Positions 1 to 8,744 are shown, numbered from the stretch's first letter. The stretch is 15,838 nucleotides of DNA from an uncultured Clostridia bacterium (GCA_948433815.1 CAOJDZ010000002.1:1-15838); one strand, 5' to 3'. Translations and numbers: made by a program. Notes: generated from the sequence alone by a model not told the origin.

Positions 1-691
1 TATTTAGTTTAGTTACTATATCTAGGTGTTCAATTAAGATTCTACTTGCTAGTGCGATTGCTTCTTGAGGAGTCATTGAACCATTTGTATAAACTTCCAT
101 TATTAGTTTATCGTAGTTTTCGCTTTGTCCTACACGTGCTGGTTCTACTTCATAGCTAATTCTTTCGATTGGACTATAAAGTGAGTCGATTGGAATTACT
201 CCAACTTCTACGTTTTTCATTTCTTTTCTATTTTCTTTTGCATCAACATATCCACGTCCGTTAGATACTACTATTTCCATATCTAATGATCCGCCTTTAG
301 ATAATGTTGCGATTACTAAATCTGGATTTACTATTTCAACGTCTGCATCTGGTGTGATGTCTCCTGCAGTTACTACGCCTTCTTTGTTAGCTTTTAAGTA
401 TAATTTTTTATCTTCTTCTACATAGTTTTTAACAACTAATTTTTTCATGTTTAAAACTATTTCAGTAACATCTTCTACTATTCCATCTATTTTTTGAAAT
501 TCGTGTAATACACCTTCTATTTTAATACTTTTAACAGCACTTCCAGGAAGGTTAGATAACATTACTCTTCTTAAAGCGTTTCCTATTGTTGTACCGAATC
601 CTCTTTCTAATGGTTCTAGTACAAATTTTCCAAAAAAGTTATTTTCTTGGTATTCTACAACTTTGTATTCTGGTTTTTCAAATCTTAACAT
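1..691 (-). CDS. rpoA: DNA-directed RNA polymerase alpha subunit, N-terminal part (cut by window edge)
   Basis: Alpha subunit of RNA polymerase, which dimerises to nucleate assembly of beta and beta-prime. The first 230 codons are visible and open to the left edge. They begin MLRFEKPEYK and contain the family signatures LEPLERGFGTTIGNALRR (about residues 27-44) and GYVDAKENR, followed by the IPIDSLYSPIERISYEVEPARVGQ segment of the N-terminal assembly domain. The linker and C-terminal DNA-binding domain lie outside the window. The ATG at 689-691 has the upstream SD AAAGGGG. It follows rpsK by 15 nt, the standard position at the end of the alpha operon; rplQ would be expected next. Nothing unusual is visible in the part present. 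Confidence 0.97.
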   Translation of the reverse strand, partial: MLRFEKPEYKVVEYQENNFFGKFVLEPLERGFGTTIGNALRRVMLSNLPGSAVKSIKIEGVLHEFQKIDGIVEDVTEIVLNMKKLVVKNYVEEDKKLYLKANKEGVVTAGDITPDADVEIVNPDLVIATLSKGGSLDMEIVVSNGRGYVDAKENRKEMKNVEVGVIPIDSLYSPIERISYEVEPARVGQSENYDKLIMEVYTNGSMTPQEAIALASRILIEHLDIVTKLN

Positions 692-706
692 AATATTACC
701 CCTTTC

Positions 707-1090
707 CTAAACACGTCTTCTCTTAGGTGGTCTACATCCATTATGTGGTACTGGTGTTACGTCTGTGATTGAAGTTACTTCTAATCCTGCTGTTCCTAAT
801 GAACGAATTGCAGTTTCGCGACCTCCACCAATTCCTTTTGTGAATACTGCTACTTTTCTAAGTCCCATATCATAAGCGGCTTTTCCTGCTGCTTCTGCTG
901 ATTGTCCTGCTGCAAATGGAGTTTTCTTTTTAGAACCCTTGTATCCAATAGATCCACTTGAAGCCCAACTTACTACTCCACCGTCTTCATCTGTTATTGT
1001 TACAATTGTATTATTATAAGTTGAATGTATATGAGCTTGTCCTACTGTGATATCTTTCTTTGCTTTTCTTTTTCTTCTATTATATGCCAT
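707..1090 (-). CDS. rpsK: 30S ribosomal protein S11
   Basis: Small-subunit platform protein that contacts 16S rRNA near the mRNA exit (E-site) region together with S7 and S18. The 127-residue product is of normal length. It has the family core [16 protein letters not shown] (about residues 19-34), [11 protein letters not shown] and the highly conserved basic C-terminus [16 protein letters not shown]. The N-terminus is Lys/Arg rich. The start ATG at 1088-1090 lies behind the SD AGGAGGTTAATGTA, only 12 nt after the rpsM stop. The stop is TAG. It is translated with rpsM and rpoA as part of the alpha operon segment. I see no anomalies. Confidence 0.98.
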   Translation of the reverse strand: MAYNRRKRKAKKDITVGQAHIHSTYNNTIVTITDEDGGVVSWASSGSIGYKGSKKKTPFAAGQSAEAAGKAAYDMGLRKVAVFTKGIGGGRETAIRSLGTAGLEVTSITDVTPVPHNGCRPPKRRRV

Positions 1091-1102
1091 TACATTAACC
1101 TC

Positions 1103-1468
1103 CTATTTTTTCTTATTAGCTATTGTCTTAGCTTTACCTTTACGAGTTCTTGCGTTTCTACTAGTTCTTTGTCCTCTTACTGGAAGACCTTTTTTATGTC
1201 TAGTTCCTTGATATGAATTAATCTCCATTTTAGTTTTGATATTCATTTCAACTTCACGTTTTAAGTCTCCAACTAAAACATAGTTATCGCATTCTTTTCT
1301 TAATTTGTTGATGTCATCAATACTTAAATCTTTAACTCTTATATCTTCGCTTACTCCAGCGGCTGCACAAATTTTCTTTGCACGGCTAGGTCCTATACCA
1401 TAGATATAAGTTAATCCTATTACTATTCTTTTTTCTTTTGGTAAATCTATATTTTTTATACGCGCCAT
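1103..1468 (-). CDS. rpsM: 30S ribosomal protein S13
   Basis: Head protein of the 30S subunit; it bridges to the 50S subunit and its C-terminal tail reaches the P-site tRNA. The 121-residue product has the conserved N-terminus [20 protein letters not shown], the helix-two-turn-helix region around [14 protein letters not shown] (residues 22-35) and the [18 protein letters not shown] signature followed by [11 protein letters not shown] and a lysine-rich tail. The ATG at 1466-1468 has the SD TAGGAGGTAATT. It lies 12 nt after rpmJ, as in the Bacillus order infA-rpmJ-rpsM-rpsK-rpoA. Confidence 0.98.
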   Translation of the reverse strand: MARIKNIDLPKEKRIVIGLTYIYGIGPSRAKKICAAAGVSEDIRVKDLSIDDINKLRKECDNYVLVGDLKREVEMNIKTKMEINSYQGTRHKKGLPVRGQRTSRNARTRKGKAKTIANKKK

Positions 1469-1480
1469 AATTACCTCCTA

Positions 1481-1823
<343 letters not shown>

Positions 1824-1826
1824 GAT

Positions 1827-2573
1827 TCACTCTCCTGTTAGAATTTTGTAGCCATCTTTAGTGACAACTACTGTATGTTCATAGTGTGCTACTGGACTTC
1901 CATCCTGTGTAGAGATTGTCCAATCATCATCTAGTAACCACACTTTTCTTCCTTTTAAACTAAACATCGGTTCTATAGCTATAGTCATTCCACTTTTTAG
2001 AATTAATTCTGAATCAGAATTACTGTAGTTTGCTACAAAAGGATCTTCGTGTAAACTACTTCCTATACCGTGTCCTCCAAGTTCCCTTGGAACTCCATAA
2101 CCATGTTCTATCGCTACGCTTTCTATAGCCTCACAAACTTCATTTAGTCTAATCCCCTCTTTTATTACACTTATACCTTTATATAAAGCTTCTTTAGTGT
2201 ATTTCATTAAATCTTCTATTTCTTTGCTTACTTCGCCGACTTTATAAGTTCTAGCACTGTCTGCATGGTAGCCTTTGTAACAGACTACAACATCTAATGA
2301 AATGATGTCACCATTTTTTAGTTTTCTAGGTCCTGGTATTCCATGTACTACTTCATCATTGATGCTAGTACATATACTTCCAGGATATCCTTCATACCCA
2401 AGAGATGATGGTGTACATCCTTTACTTCTTATAAACTCATCTGCTATGTCATTTAACTCTTTTGTAGTTACGCCAGATTTTACTTTGTCTTCCATATATT
2501 CTAATAAGTCATAACAAACTTTACCAGCGTAACTCATCAAGTTAATTTCTTCTTCAGATTTTGTATTAATCAT
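1827..2573 (-). CDS. map: Type I methionine aminopeptidase
   Basis: Removes the initiator methionine from nascent proteins in the cytoplasm, using a dinuclear metal site. The 248-residue protein has the pita-bread fold signatures and all five metal ligands by position: Asp94 (in ISLDVVV), Asp105 (in GYHADSARTY), His168 (in GGHGIGSSLHEDP), Glu201 (in AIEPMF) and Glu232 (in YEHTVVV). His77 in VVHGIPG matches the catalytic histidine of the family. There is no N-terminal SH3/zinc extension, so this is the short type Ia form. Its ATG overlaps the end of adk by 8 nt, suggesting translational coupling. The stop is TGA. Lys/Asn/Glu codon use matches the rest of the cluster. Confidence 0.97.
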   Translation of the reverse strand: MINTKSEEEINLMSYAGKVCYDLLEYMEDKVKSGVTTKELNDIADEFIRSKGCTPSSLGYEGYPGSICTSINDEVVHGIPGPRKLKNGDIISLDVVVCYKGYHADSARTYKVGEVSKEIEDLMKYTKEALYKGISVIKEGIRLNEVCEAIESVAIEHGYGVPRELGGHGIGSSLHEDPFVANYSNSDSELILKSGMTIAIEPMFSLKGRKVWLLDDDWTISTQDGSPVAHYEHTVVVTKDGYKILTGE

Positions 2574-3225
2574 TTTTTACTCCTATAATATTTTCAATTT
2601 GTTTGAAAACTTCTTCTGGAGCTTTTTCTCCGTCTACTACTTCTAGTATTCCTTTGTTTCTAAAGTATTCAATAACTGGCATTGTATCTTTTAAATATAT
2701 TTCATACAATGATTCATAAGCTTCTTTTGTGTCATCTGTTCTAGTTATTAATTCTGTTCCACATTCATCACATATTCCTTCTTTTAAAGGAATTAATGAA
2801 GGGTTTAATGTATTATAACCTCTTTTACATGAAGGACACACAAGTCTTGATAATTTTCTTTTTAATCCAGTTTCTTTACTAATGTTAATAAGTATTGCTT
2901 TATCAACATTTATATTATATTTTTCTACTATAGATTCAAAATCTGGTATTTGACTTTCAGTTCTTAAGTAACCATCAATAACGATTGGTTTGGACAAGTC
3001 TAAAGTTTCTAATTTTTCTTCTATTACCTTTTTGACTATTTTATCATCAATCATCATACCTTTATCCATCGTTTCTTTTAAGTAAGAACCAATTTCTGTT
3101 TTGTTAGCTACTTGTTCTCTAAATAATTCTCCTGGACTTATATGATTATATCCATGTCTTTCTTGTAGTAAATCACTATAAGTTCCTTTACCAGCAGCTG
3201 GTGGGGCAAAAAATATTATGTTCAT
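2566..3225 (-). CDS. adk: Adenylate kinase homologue, divergent at active-site positions
   Basis: Adenylate kinase interconverts ATP + AMP and 2 ADP. Position (between secY and map), length (219 residues) and architecture fit: a P-loop, an NMP-binding domain, a zinc LID with four cysteines (130, 133, 152, 155) and a C-terminal core. Retained residues include Lys13, Arg36, Asp84, Arg88, Gln92, Arg123, Arg127 and Arg162. Several normally near-invariant positions differ. The P-loop is APPAAGKGT instead of GxPGAGKGT (Ala7 and Ala10 for Gly). ISTGD is ISPGE, DGFPRT is DGYLRT, and the arginine of the KRL motif that contacts substrate phosphate (Arg171 in B. subtilis numbering) aligns with Leu173. 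The SD AGGAGGT lies in the last codons of secY. It could be a true Adk with relaxed motifs or a paralogous NMP kinase; family membership is secure, exact substrate less so. Confidence 0.88.
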   Translation of the reverse strand: MNIIFFAPPAAGKGTYSDLLQERHGYNHISPGELFREQVANKTEIGSYLKETMDKGMMIDDKIVKKVIEEKLETLDLSKPIVIDGYLRTESQIPDFESIVEKYNINVDKAILINISKETGLKRKLSRLVCPSCKRGYNTLNPSLIPLKEGICDECGTELITRTDDTKEAYESLYEIYLKDTMPVIEYFRNKGILEVVDGEKAPEEVFKQIENIIGVKND

Positions 3226-3227
3226 TT

Positions 3228-4484
3228 TTACCTCCTATAAGCTCTAGACGCTACTGAACTTTCTAATTGTTTATAAGTTTCTAGTAGTACTCCTACTACG
3301 ATAAGTATACTTGTTCCACCTAAAGTTACTGTACTAGGCATTTTTGATACCCAACTAAATACTATTGGTAAGGCTGCGATTATTGCGATGAATATTGCAC
3401 CCATAAAAGTTATTCTTGATAAAACTTTTGAAATATATTTAGTTGTCTCACTACCTGGTCTAACATTTGGAATGTAACCATTTTGTTTATTTAGATTTTT
3501 AGATATGTCTTCTGGATTTACTGCTGCTACATAAGTGTAACCGTAAGTAAATGCGATAATTAATAATATATATACTACGAATCCTATAGGTGTTGTAGTT
3601 GTTAAGTATTTATTTATGAATAAGTTAAATCCTTCATTTTTTATAAAGTATGTTAGTGTTGTTGGTATTGCTAATACTGCTGATGCAAATATTACAGGCA
3701 TTACTCCAGCACTATTTATTCTTAATGGTAAGAATGATTGGTTTGCTTTATATGCTCCTGCGCTTCTATTAGAATATTGAATTGGTATTCTTCTTTCAGC
3801 ATCAGTTACAAATATTACTCCAATTACTATTCCTACATATAGTAAGATAAATACTATAAATGATACAACTCCTATTAATGTGTTATTACCATTTAATACT
3901 AAGTTTTTAAATGCTTCTACCATCATATTTGGAACTGTATTTATAATACCAGCCATGATGATTAAACTTATTCCATTTCCTAAACCTTTGTTAGTTATTT
4001 GATCCCCTAACCAAAGTAGAAATGCTGTTCCTGCTGTTAGTATTATACTTATTTCAACATATTCTATTGCACTTCCAGTTTTACCCATAAACATTAGTGA
4101 GTAAATGTAGCCTTCTACTAATGCAAAGAATATTCCTAAGTATCTGTTTATTTTATTTATTTTTCTTCTTCCTTCTTCACCTAATTCTTTTAAGTCTTGG
4201 AAGTAAGATATTCCCATAATATCCATTTGTAGTACTTGTAATACTATTGAAGCAGTTATATAAGGCATTACACCTAGTGCGAAGATACTAAATTGTTTTA
4301 GTCCTCCACCACTCATAGCATTTAATAACTCTAAAAATCCTAAATCATCTGTTATTGCTCTCATTCCAGGTACTGTTATTGCATTTCCTAATGAAAATAT
4401 GAATAATGCACCTAGAGTAAACAATACTCTATTTTTAAGGTCTTTATTAGTTTTCTTAAATATTTGCTTAAATGTTGCAAACAT
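3228..4484 (-). CDS. secY: Preprotein translocase subunit SecY
   Basis: Central channel of the Sec translocon in the cytoplasmic membrane; it exports and inserts proteins with SecE, SecG and SecA. The 418-residue protein is close to the Bacillus length. About ten hydrophobic segments are visible. The first follows the basic N-terminus (FKKTNKDLKNRVLFTLG), and the plug-region consensus GGGLKQFSIFALGVMPYITASI comes after it. The C4 loop has AERRIPIQY and LPLRINSAGVMPVIFAS. The C5 loop has NKQNGYIPNVRPGSET, needed for SecA contact. The ATG at 4482-4484 directly abuts the rplO stop, and its SD GAGGTGAT is formed by the last rplO codons. The last two Arg codons (AGG AGG) in turn form the adk SD. 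Confidence 0.98.
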   Translation of the reverse strand: MFATFKQIFKKTNKDLKNRVLFTLGALFIFSLGNAITVPGMRAITDDLGFLELLNAMSGGGLKQFSIFALGVMPYITASIVLQVLQMDIMGISYFQDLKELGEEGRRKINKINRYLGIFFALVEGYIYSLMFMGKTGSAIEYVEISIILTAGTAFLLWLGDQITNKGLGNGISLIIMAGIINTVPNMMVEAFKNLVLNGNNTLIGVVSFIVFILLYVGIVIGVIFVTDAERRIPIQYSNRSAGAYKANQSFLPLRINSAGVMPVIFASAVLAIPTTLTYFIKNEGFNLFINKYLTTTTPIGFVVYILLIIAFTYGYTYVAAVNPEDISKNLNKQNGYIPNVRPGSETTKYISKVLSRITFMGAIFIAIIAALPIVFSWVSKMPSTVTLGGTSILIVVGVLLETYKQLESSVASRAYRR

Positions 4485-4928
4485 CTAAATCACCTCAACT
4501 TTTCCACCGATACTTTCTATTTTATTAATAGCTGAATTTGTAAAAACATTTGCTTTTACTGTTAATTTTTTCTCAAGTGTTCCATTACCTAATATTTTGA
4601 TACCACTTAATTCTTTTTTAACTAATCCAACCTCTTTTAATAATTCTGGTGTTACAGTTGTACCTTCATCAAATCTATTTAAGTCTTTAACATTTACAAC
4701 AGTATATCTTGTAGTAAATCTACTATTATTGAATCCTCTTCTAGGAAGTCTTTTATATAGTGGATTTTGTCCACCTTCAAACCAAGGTTTAATACTTGCT
4801 CCAGAACGAGATTTTTGACCATTCTCTCCACGAGTACTAGTTTTTCCCATTCCACTTCCTGGTCCTCTACCTACTATTTTTTTTCTGTGAGTAGATCCAG
4901 GATGATTTTTAAGTTCATTTAATTTCAT
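4485..4928 (-). CDS. rplO: 50S ribosomal protein L15
   Basis: Late-assembly large-subunit protein with a long unfolded N-terminal arm in the 23S rRNA. The 147-residue product starts [26 protein letters not shown], and the GKTSTRGENGQKSRSG segment is the classic glycine-rich arm. PWFEGGQNPLYKRLPRRGFNN follows, then the globular C-terminal domain (VNVKDLNRF, IKILGNG). Its ATG overlaps the rpsE stop as TAATG, so the two genes are directly coupled. In most Bacillota rpmD (L30) lies between rpsE and rplO; here there is no room for it. The stop TAG is followed immediately by the secY ATG. Confidence 0.97.
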   Translation of the reverse strand: MKLNELKNHPGSTHRKKIVGRGPGSGMGKTSTRGENGQKSRSGASIKPWFEGGQNPLYKRLPRRGFNNSRFTTRYTVVNVKDLNRFDEGTTVTPELLKEVGLVKKELSGIKILGNGTLEKKLTVKANVFTNSAINKIESIGGKVEVI

Positions 4929-5476
4929 TATCCTATAATCTCCTCTACTGTTTTTCCACGTAATTCTGCGATGTGTTCTGCACTTCTTTGTCTTTTTAGC
5001 GCATCCATAGCAGCTTTAGCTGTGTTTATTTGTGTATTACTTCCAAGGGATTTAGATACTATATCTTTTACCCCAGCAAGTTCTAATACGTTACGAACTG
5101 GTCCACCAGCGATAATTCCACTACCAGCTTTAGCTGGTTTAATTAATACTTTAGCAGCTCCACATATTCCGATAACTTCATGACTTAATGTTCTGTCTTC
5201 AACTAAGTTAACTTTGATTACATTTTTTTCAGCTGCTTTTATTGCTTTTGAAATTGCTTCTGGAACTTCATTTGCTTTACCAGTTCCAAGTCCTACTCTA
5301 CCTTTTCTGTCACCAACAGCTACTGTAGCAGTAAATCTCATTGAACGTCCACCTTTAGTTGTTTTTGATACACGTCCGATTGAGATTACTTTTTCTTCAT
5401 AAGGACTTTTTTTAACGAATTCTTTTCTGTTATTTCTTTCTTTATTATTTCTTTCTTTTCCGTTATTATCTTTCAT
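4928..5476 (-). CDS. rpsE: 30S ribosomal protein S5
   Basis: Small-subunit body protein near the mRNA entry channel, important for decoding fidelity. The 182-residue protein has an N-terminal extension (about residues 1-25) rich in Lys, Asn, Glu and Arg with a repeated KERNN unit. The canonical core follows: [19 protein letters not shown] (double-stranded-RNA-binding-like domain), [15 protein letters not shown], then the C-terminal domain with [32 protein letters not shown] and [11 protein letters not shown] at the end. It is slightly longer than the usual 166 residues because of the N-terminal extension. The ATG at 5474-5476 has an AGGGAGGA SD. The stop overlaps the rplO start by one base. 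Confidence 0.97.
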   Translation of the reverse strand: MKDNNGKERNNKERNNRKEFVKKSPYEEKVISIGRVSKTTKGGRSMRFTATVAVGDRKGRVGLGTGKANEVPEAISKAIKAAEKNVIKVNLVEDRTLSHEVIGICGAAKVLIKPAKAGSGIIAGGPVRNVLELAGVKDIVSKSLGSNTQINTAKAAMDALKRQRSAEHIAELRGKTVEEIIG

Positions 5477-5489
5477 TAATATCCTCCCT

Positions 5490-5843
5490 TTAGAATTTTA
5501 GTCCAGCCTCGCGTGCTGCATCTGCTAGGGCTTTTACTCTTCCGTGATATTTATATCCACCACGATCGAATACTACTTCTGTGATATTCGCTTTTATTGC
5601 TTTTTTAGCAACTTCTTCTCCAACTTTTTTAGCTGTTTCGATATCACATTTTTTTAATTTCATTTCTAATGAAGAGGCACTTACTAATGTTACACCCTTT
5701 TCATCATCTATGATTTGTGCATAGATGTTAGTATTACTTCTAAATACGTCTAATCTTGGTGTAGTAGATGTACCAGACACATTCTTTCTAATACGAGCAT
5801 GTCTTTTAGTACGATTTACATTTCTTGATTCTTTCTTTATCAT
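5490..5843 (-). CDS. rplR: 50S ribosomal protein L18
   Basis: 5S rRNA-binding protein of the central protuberance, which acts with L5 (and L25/CTC where present). The 117-residue product is standard length. It has a basic N-terminus ([21 protein letters not shown]) and the core [21 protein letters not shown] (about residues 27-47). [28 protein letters not shown] is the conserved C-terminus. The ATG at 5841-5843 has the SD TAGGGAGGT. It sits 13 nt after rplF and 13 nt before rpsE, in the conserved spc order L6-L18-S5. Confidence 0.97.
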   Translation of the reverse strand: MIKKESRNVNRTKRHARIRKNVSGTSTTPRLDVFRSNTNIYAQIIDDEKGVTLVSASSLEMKLKKCDIETAKKVGEEVAKKAIKANITEVVFDRGGYKYHGRVKALADAAREAGLKF

Positions 5844-5856
5844 ATTTTATACCTCC

Positions 5857-6393
5857 CTAAGCAGCTTTCTTTCCTTCCTTACGTCTAATAAATTCATCTT
5901 TATATTTGATTCCTTTTCCTTTATAAGGTTCAGGTTGTCTAACTTCACGAACTTTTGCTGCAAATTCTCCAACTTTTTGTTTGTCAAATCCGCTTATTGT
6001 TAATTCAGTTTGACTTGGTGATTCTATCTTTACTCCTGCTGGTGCTTCCATCTTTACTGGATGACTATACCCTGCACTTATTGTAAGAGTATTACCAGAA
6101 ACTGCAAATTTATATCCAACACCGTTGATTTCTAGTTCTTTTTTGAAGCCTTCACTTACACCTATTAACATGTTGTTTATATTTGCATTTGTTGTTCCGT
6201 GTAATTGTTTTAAAGTTTTTGTATCATTTGCTCTTTTTACTAAAACTTTTCCTTCTTCAATATTTACTTCAATACCAGGTTTAACATCTAATGTTAATTC
6301 TCCTAGTTTTCCGTTTACTTTTACATTATTATTGTTAACATCAACAGTTACACCATCTGGTATAACTAATTCTCTTTTTCCTATTCTGCTCAT
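5857..6393 (-). CDS. rplF: 50S ribosomal protein L6
   Basis: Two-domain RNA-binding protein near the sarcin-ricin loop, where translational GTPases dock. The 178-residue length is normal. The N-terminus MSRIGKRELVIPDGVTVDV and the first domain with VKVNGKLGELTLDV are followed by LIGVSEGFKKELEINGVGYKF in the second domain. The conserved C-terminal motif RQPEPYKGKGIKYKDEFIRRKEGKKAA ends the protein. The ATG at 6391-6393 has the SD GGAGAAC inside the short gap after rpsH. No anomalies seen. Confidence 0.97.
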   Translation of the reverse strand: MSRIGKRELVIPDGVTVDVNNNNVKVNGKLGELTLDVKPGIEVNIEEGKVLVKRANDTKTLKQLHGTTNANINNMLIGVSEGFKKELEINGVGYKFAVSGNTLTISAGYSHPVKMEAPAGVKIESPSQTELTISGFDKQKVGEFAAKVREVRQPEPYKGKGIKYKDEFIRRKEGKKAA

Positions 6394-6402
6394 ACGTTCT
6401 CC

Positions 6403-6798
6403 TTACCAGATATATGCAAGAACTTCTCCACCTAAGTTTTGTTTTCTTGCTTCCTTATCTGTCATTACTCCTTTTGAAGTAGATACTATAGCGATTCCAA
6501 GACCATTTAAAACTCTTGGTACATCTTCGTGACTCACGTATACTCTAAGACCAGGTTTACTAATTCTTTTAAGACCAGTTATAACCCTTTCTTTTTTTGC
6601 TCCATATTTTAAATTTAATGTTAACAATTGTTTAGCTCCTTCAGATTTTTCTGAGAAACCATCAATATATCCTTCGCTTTCTAATATTCTAGCGATTTCT
6701 TTAGTCATTTTTGAACTAAGTACATCAACTGTTTTATATTTCATTGCACTTGCATTACGTATTCTTGTAAGCATATCTGCAATTATATCGTTTACCAT
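6403..6798 (-). CDS. rpsH: 30S ribosomal protein S8
   Basis: Primary 16S rRNA-binding protein of the central domain. In E. coli it is also the translational repressor of the spc operon; whether it has that role here is not shown. The 131-residue protein starts [20 protein letters not shown]. It contains [24 protein letters not shown] and the C-terminal signature [31 protein letters not shown]. The ATG at 6796-6798 is preceded by GGGAGGACTATAGTA. It lies between rpsZ and rplF as expected. I did not see an S8-binding-site mimic at the neighbouring starts, but could not search rigorously. Confidence 0.97.
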   Translation of the reverse strand: MVNDIIADMLTRIRNASAMKYKTVDVLSSKMTKEIARILESEGYIDGFSEKSEGAKQLLTLNLKYGAKKERVITGLKRISKPGLRVYVSHEDVPRVLNGLGIAIVSTSKGVMTDKEARKQNLGGEVLAYIW

Positions 6799-6816
6799 TA
6801 CTATAGTCCTCCCTTC

Positions 6817-7002
6817 TTACCAACTAGACTTTTTAACGCCTGGTATTTGTCCTTTATAAGCAAGTTCTCTAAAGCATATACGACATAGACCAAATTTTCT
6901 TAAAACTCCATGAGGTCTTCCGCATCTTTCGCATCTTGTGTAATTTCTTACTTCAAATTTTGATCCTCTTTTTTGACTTACTTTCTTACTTGTTTTTGCC
7001 AT
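6817..7002 (-). CDS. rpsZ: 30S ribosomal protein S14, zinc-binding type Z
   Basis: Short 61-residue S14 of the 30S head. The zinc ribbon is complete: Cys24, Cys27, Cys40 and Cys43 in [25 protein letters not shown]. This separates it from the roughly 90-residue zinc-independent paralogue (rpsN2/yhzA type). The C-terminus [15 protein letters not shown] is canonical. The start at 7000-7002 has the SD AAGGAGGTTACACTAA. It sits between rplE and rpsH, the normal spc location. Confidence 0.97.
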   Translation of the reverse strand: MAKTSKKVSQKRGSKFEVRNYTRCERCGRPHGVLRKFGLCRICFRELAYKGQIPGVKKSSW

Positions 7003-7016
7003 TTAGTGTAACCTCC

Positions 7017-7556
7017 TTATTTCTTAAAAGGTAAACCGAAACCACTTAATAGTTCTAATGCTTCTTCATTAGTCTTAGCAGTTGTTACTATTACAACATC
7101 AAGACCTCTGATTTTAACTATTGTATCGTAGTCTACTTCTGGGAATATTAATTGTTCTTTTATTCCTAAAGTATAGTTTCCTCTTCCGTCAAAACTTCCT
7201 CGTGAAATTCCTCTAAAGTCACGTACACGTGGTAATGCTATTTTCACTAATTTTTCTAGGAATATATACATTTTTTCACCACGTAAGGTTACTTTGCAGC
7301 CTATTTTGTTTCCTTCTCTAAGTTTAAATCCAGCGATTGATTTTTTAGCTTTTGTAATTACAGGCTTTTGACCAGCGATTACTTCTAATTCTTTCAATGC
7401 AGCATCTAAGTATTTTGAATCTGTTGTAGCATCTCCTACACCCATATTTAATACTATTTTTTCTAATTTTGGTACTTCCATTCTAGAAGTATAACCAAAT
7501 TTTTCTGTTAGAGCAGGCACGATTTCTTTTACATAAACTTCTTTTAATGTTTCCAT
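7017..7556 (-). CDS. rplE: 50S ribosomal protein L5
   Basis: 5S rRNA-binding protein of the central protuberance that also contacts P-site tRNA and S13. The 179-residue product has [16 protein letters not shown] (about residues 28-43) and the motif [67 protein letters not shown] follows, then the C-terminal [12 protein letters not shown]. All of this matches the family closely. The ATG at 7554-7556 has the SD AGGAGGCAAATA. It is 14 nt from both neighbours. Confidence 0.98.
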   Translation of the reverse strand: METLKEVYVKEIVPALTEKFGYTSRMEVPKLEKIVLNMGVGDATTDSKYLDAALKELEVIAGQKPVITKAKKSIAGFKLREGNKIGCKVTLRGEKMYIFLEKLVKIALPRVRDFRGISRGSFDGRGNYTLGIKEQLIFPEVDYDTIVKIRGLDVVIVTTAKTNEEALELLSGFGLPFKK

Positions 7557-7570
7557 TATTTGCCTCCTAT

Positions 7571-7882
7571 TTATTTACTTTCTGTTTCTTTCTTTTCAGT
7601 TTTCTTTGTAGAGCTTTTTTTGTTTTCAGTTTTAGGCTCTTTTTTTGTTTCTTTTTTATCGTTACTTGATATAACGCTTACATTTGAAATATGAATAGGA
7701 GCTTCAATTTCAAGGATTCCACCAGTTTCATTTGTTTTACCAGGTTTAACATGTTTTTTAACGATGTTAACACCTTCAACTATTACTCTAGATTCACTCC
7801 TTAAAACTTTTGATACTTTTCCTTCTTTTCCTTTATTAGTTCCAGTAATTACTTTTACTTTATCTCCAACTTTAATTTTCAT
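7571..7882 (-). CDS. rplX: 50S ribosomal protein L24 with an atypical C-terminal tail
   Basis: Assembly-initiating large-subunit protein located near the peptide exit tunnel. The N-terminal KOW domain is normal: [34 protein letters not shown] and [11 protein letters not shown] (residues 1-68). After residue about 70, the usual bacterial C-terminus, with a RVGYK..GKKVRI..KSG-type segment, is absent. Residues 74-103 are instead a low-complexity Lys/Glu/Thr/Ser tail ([19 protein letters not shown] and similar). Reading the other frames of 7571-7700 does not restore the missing motif, so this is replacement rather than a visible frameshift. The SD is AGGAGGGTACTTAGTGTT. Total length (103) is like the family only because the tail fills the gap. 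Confidence 0.95.
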   Translation of the reverse strand: MKIKVGDKVKVITGTNKGKEGKVSKVLRSESRVIVEGVNIVKKHVKPGKTNETGGILEIEAPIHISNVSVISSNDKKETKKEPKTENKKSSTKKTEKKETESK

Positions 7883-7898
7883 AACACTAAGTACCCTC

Positions 7899-8267
7899 CT
7901 ATAATACTTCTGGCGCTAGTGAAACGATTTTCATAAAGTCTTTATCACGAAGTTCACGAGCGACAGGTCCTAGAACACGAGTTCCAACTGGACTTTTATC
8001 ATCTTTAATTAGAACACAAGCATTGTCATCAAATTTGATATGGGACCCATCTGGTCTTTTTACGCCTTGTACTGTTCTAACTATTATAGCTTTTACGACT
8101 TTTCCTTTTTTAACGTTTGAGTTAGGTATAGCTTTTTTAACTGTTCCAACTACAACGTCTCCAATATTACCGCTTCTTACAAAAGATCCTCCAAGTACTC
8201 TAATTACTAAAATTTCACGAGCACCTGAGTTATCTGCTACTTTTAAACGGCTTTCTGGTTGTACCAT
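7899..8267 (-). CDS. rplN: 50S ribosomal protein L14
   Basis: Conserved large-subunit protein at the inter-subunit face; it forms bridges to 16S rRNA and is the docking site of the silencing factor RsfS in many bacteria. The 122-residue length is exact for the family. Visible motifs are [103 protein letters not shown]. The SD GGAGGCAAGTATT precedes the ATG at 8265-8267. The gene is 16 nt from rplX. Confidence 0.98.
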   Translation of the reverse strand: MVQPESRLKVADNSGAREILVIRVLGGSFVRSGNIGDVVVGTVKKAIPNSNVKKGKVVKAIIVRTVQGVKRPDGSHIKFDDNACVLIKDDKSPVGTRVLGPVARELRDKDFMKIVSLAPEVL

Positions 8268-8282
8268 AATACTTGCCTCCTT

Positions 8283-8540
8283 TTAAAGTATGATAGCTTC
8301 TTCTACTATGCTATCTAATACAAATCTTTTTGTTTTGCTAAGTGGACGACATGCGATTATTTTAACTATGTCTCCTACTTTTGCTTTATTTTCTTCATCA
8401 TGAGCTTTATATTTTTTAGAATATTTTACTCTCTTTTTATATAGTGGATGTTTTTTGTATGTTTCTATTTGAACAACTATTGTTTTGTCCATGCTAGTAC
8501 TTACAACTTTTCCTACTATTGTTTCTTTTTGTTTTTCCAT
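8283..8540 (-). CDS. rpsQ: 30S ribosomal protein S17
   Basis: OB-fold protein that binds 16S rRNA early in assembly of the 30S body. The 85-residue product contains [52 protein letters not shown] and [21 protein letters not shown], all family signatures in order. The ATG at 8538-8540 follows the SD TAGGAGGATTTT, 9 nt after the rpmC stop. No unusual features. Confidence 0.97.
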   Translation of the reverse strand: MEKQKETIVGKVVSTSMDKTIVVQIETYKKHPLYKKRVKYSKKYKAHDEENKAKVGDIVKIIACRPLSKTKRFVLDSIVEEAIIL

Positions 8541-8549
8541 AAAATCCTC

Positions 8550-8744
8550 CTACTTACTTTCCTTGCGTTCGTTAAGTACGGTTTTCATTCTTGCTACATC
8601 ATGTCTTAATTCTTTGATTCTATGTGGTTTTTCTAATTGTCCTGTTGCACCACTAAAACGTAAATTCCATAATTCTTGTTTAGTTTCAGTTATTTTTGTA
8701 TTTATTTCTTCAGTGGTCATTTTTCTTATTTCACTAGTTTTCAT
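8550..8744 (-). CDS. rpmC: 50S ribosomal protein L29
   Basis: Small helical protein at the peptide tunnel exit, next to L23, where trigger factor and SRP dock. I place the start at the ATG at 8742-8744 (64 residues, [18 protein letters not shown]). L29 proteins typically begin with M-K or M-x-x-x-E-I-R, and GGTGA lies 5 nt upstream. An in-frame GTG at 8754-8756 would add four residues but has a poorer [22 protein letters not shown] and [13 protein letters not shown] are the family signatures. The gene overlaps the end of rplP by 11 nt. Confidence 0.95.
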   Translation of the reverse strand: MKTSEIRKMTTEEINTKITETKQELWNLRFSGATGQLEKPHRIKELRHDVARMKTVLNERKESK

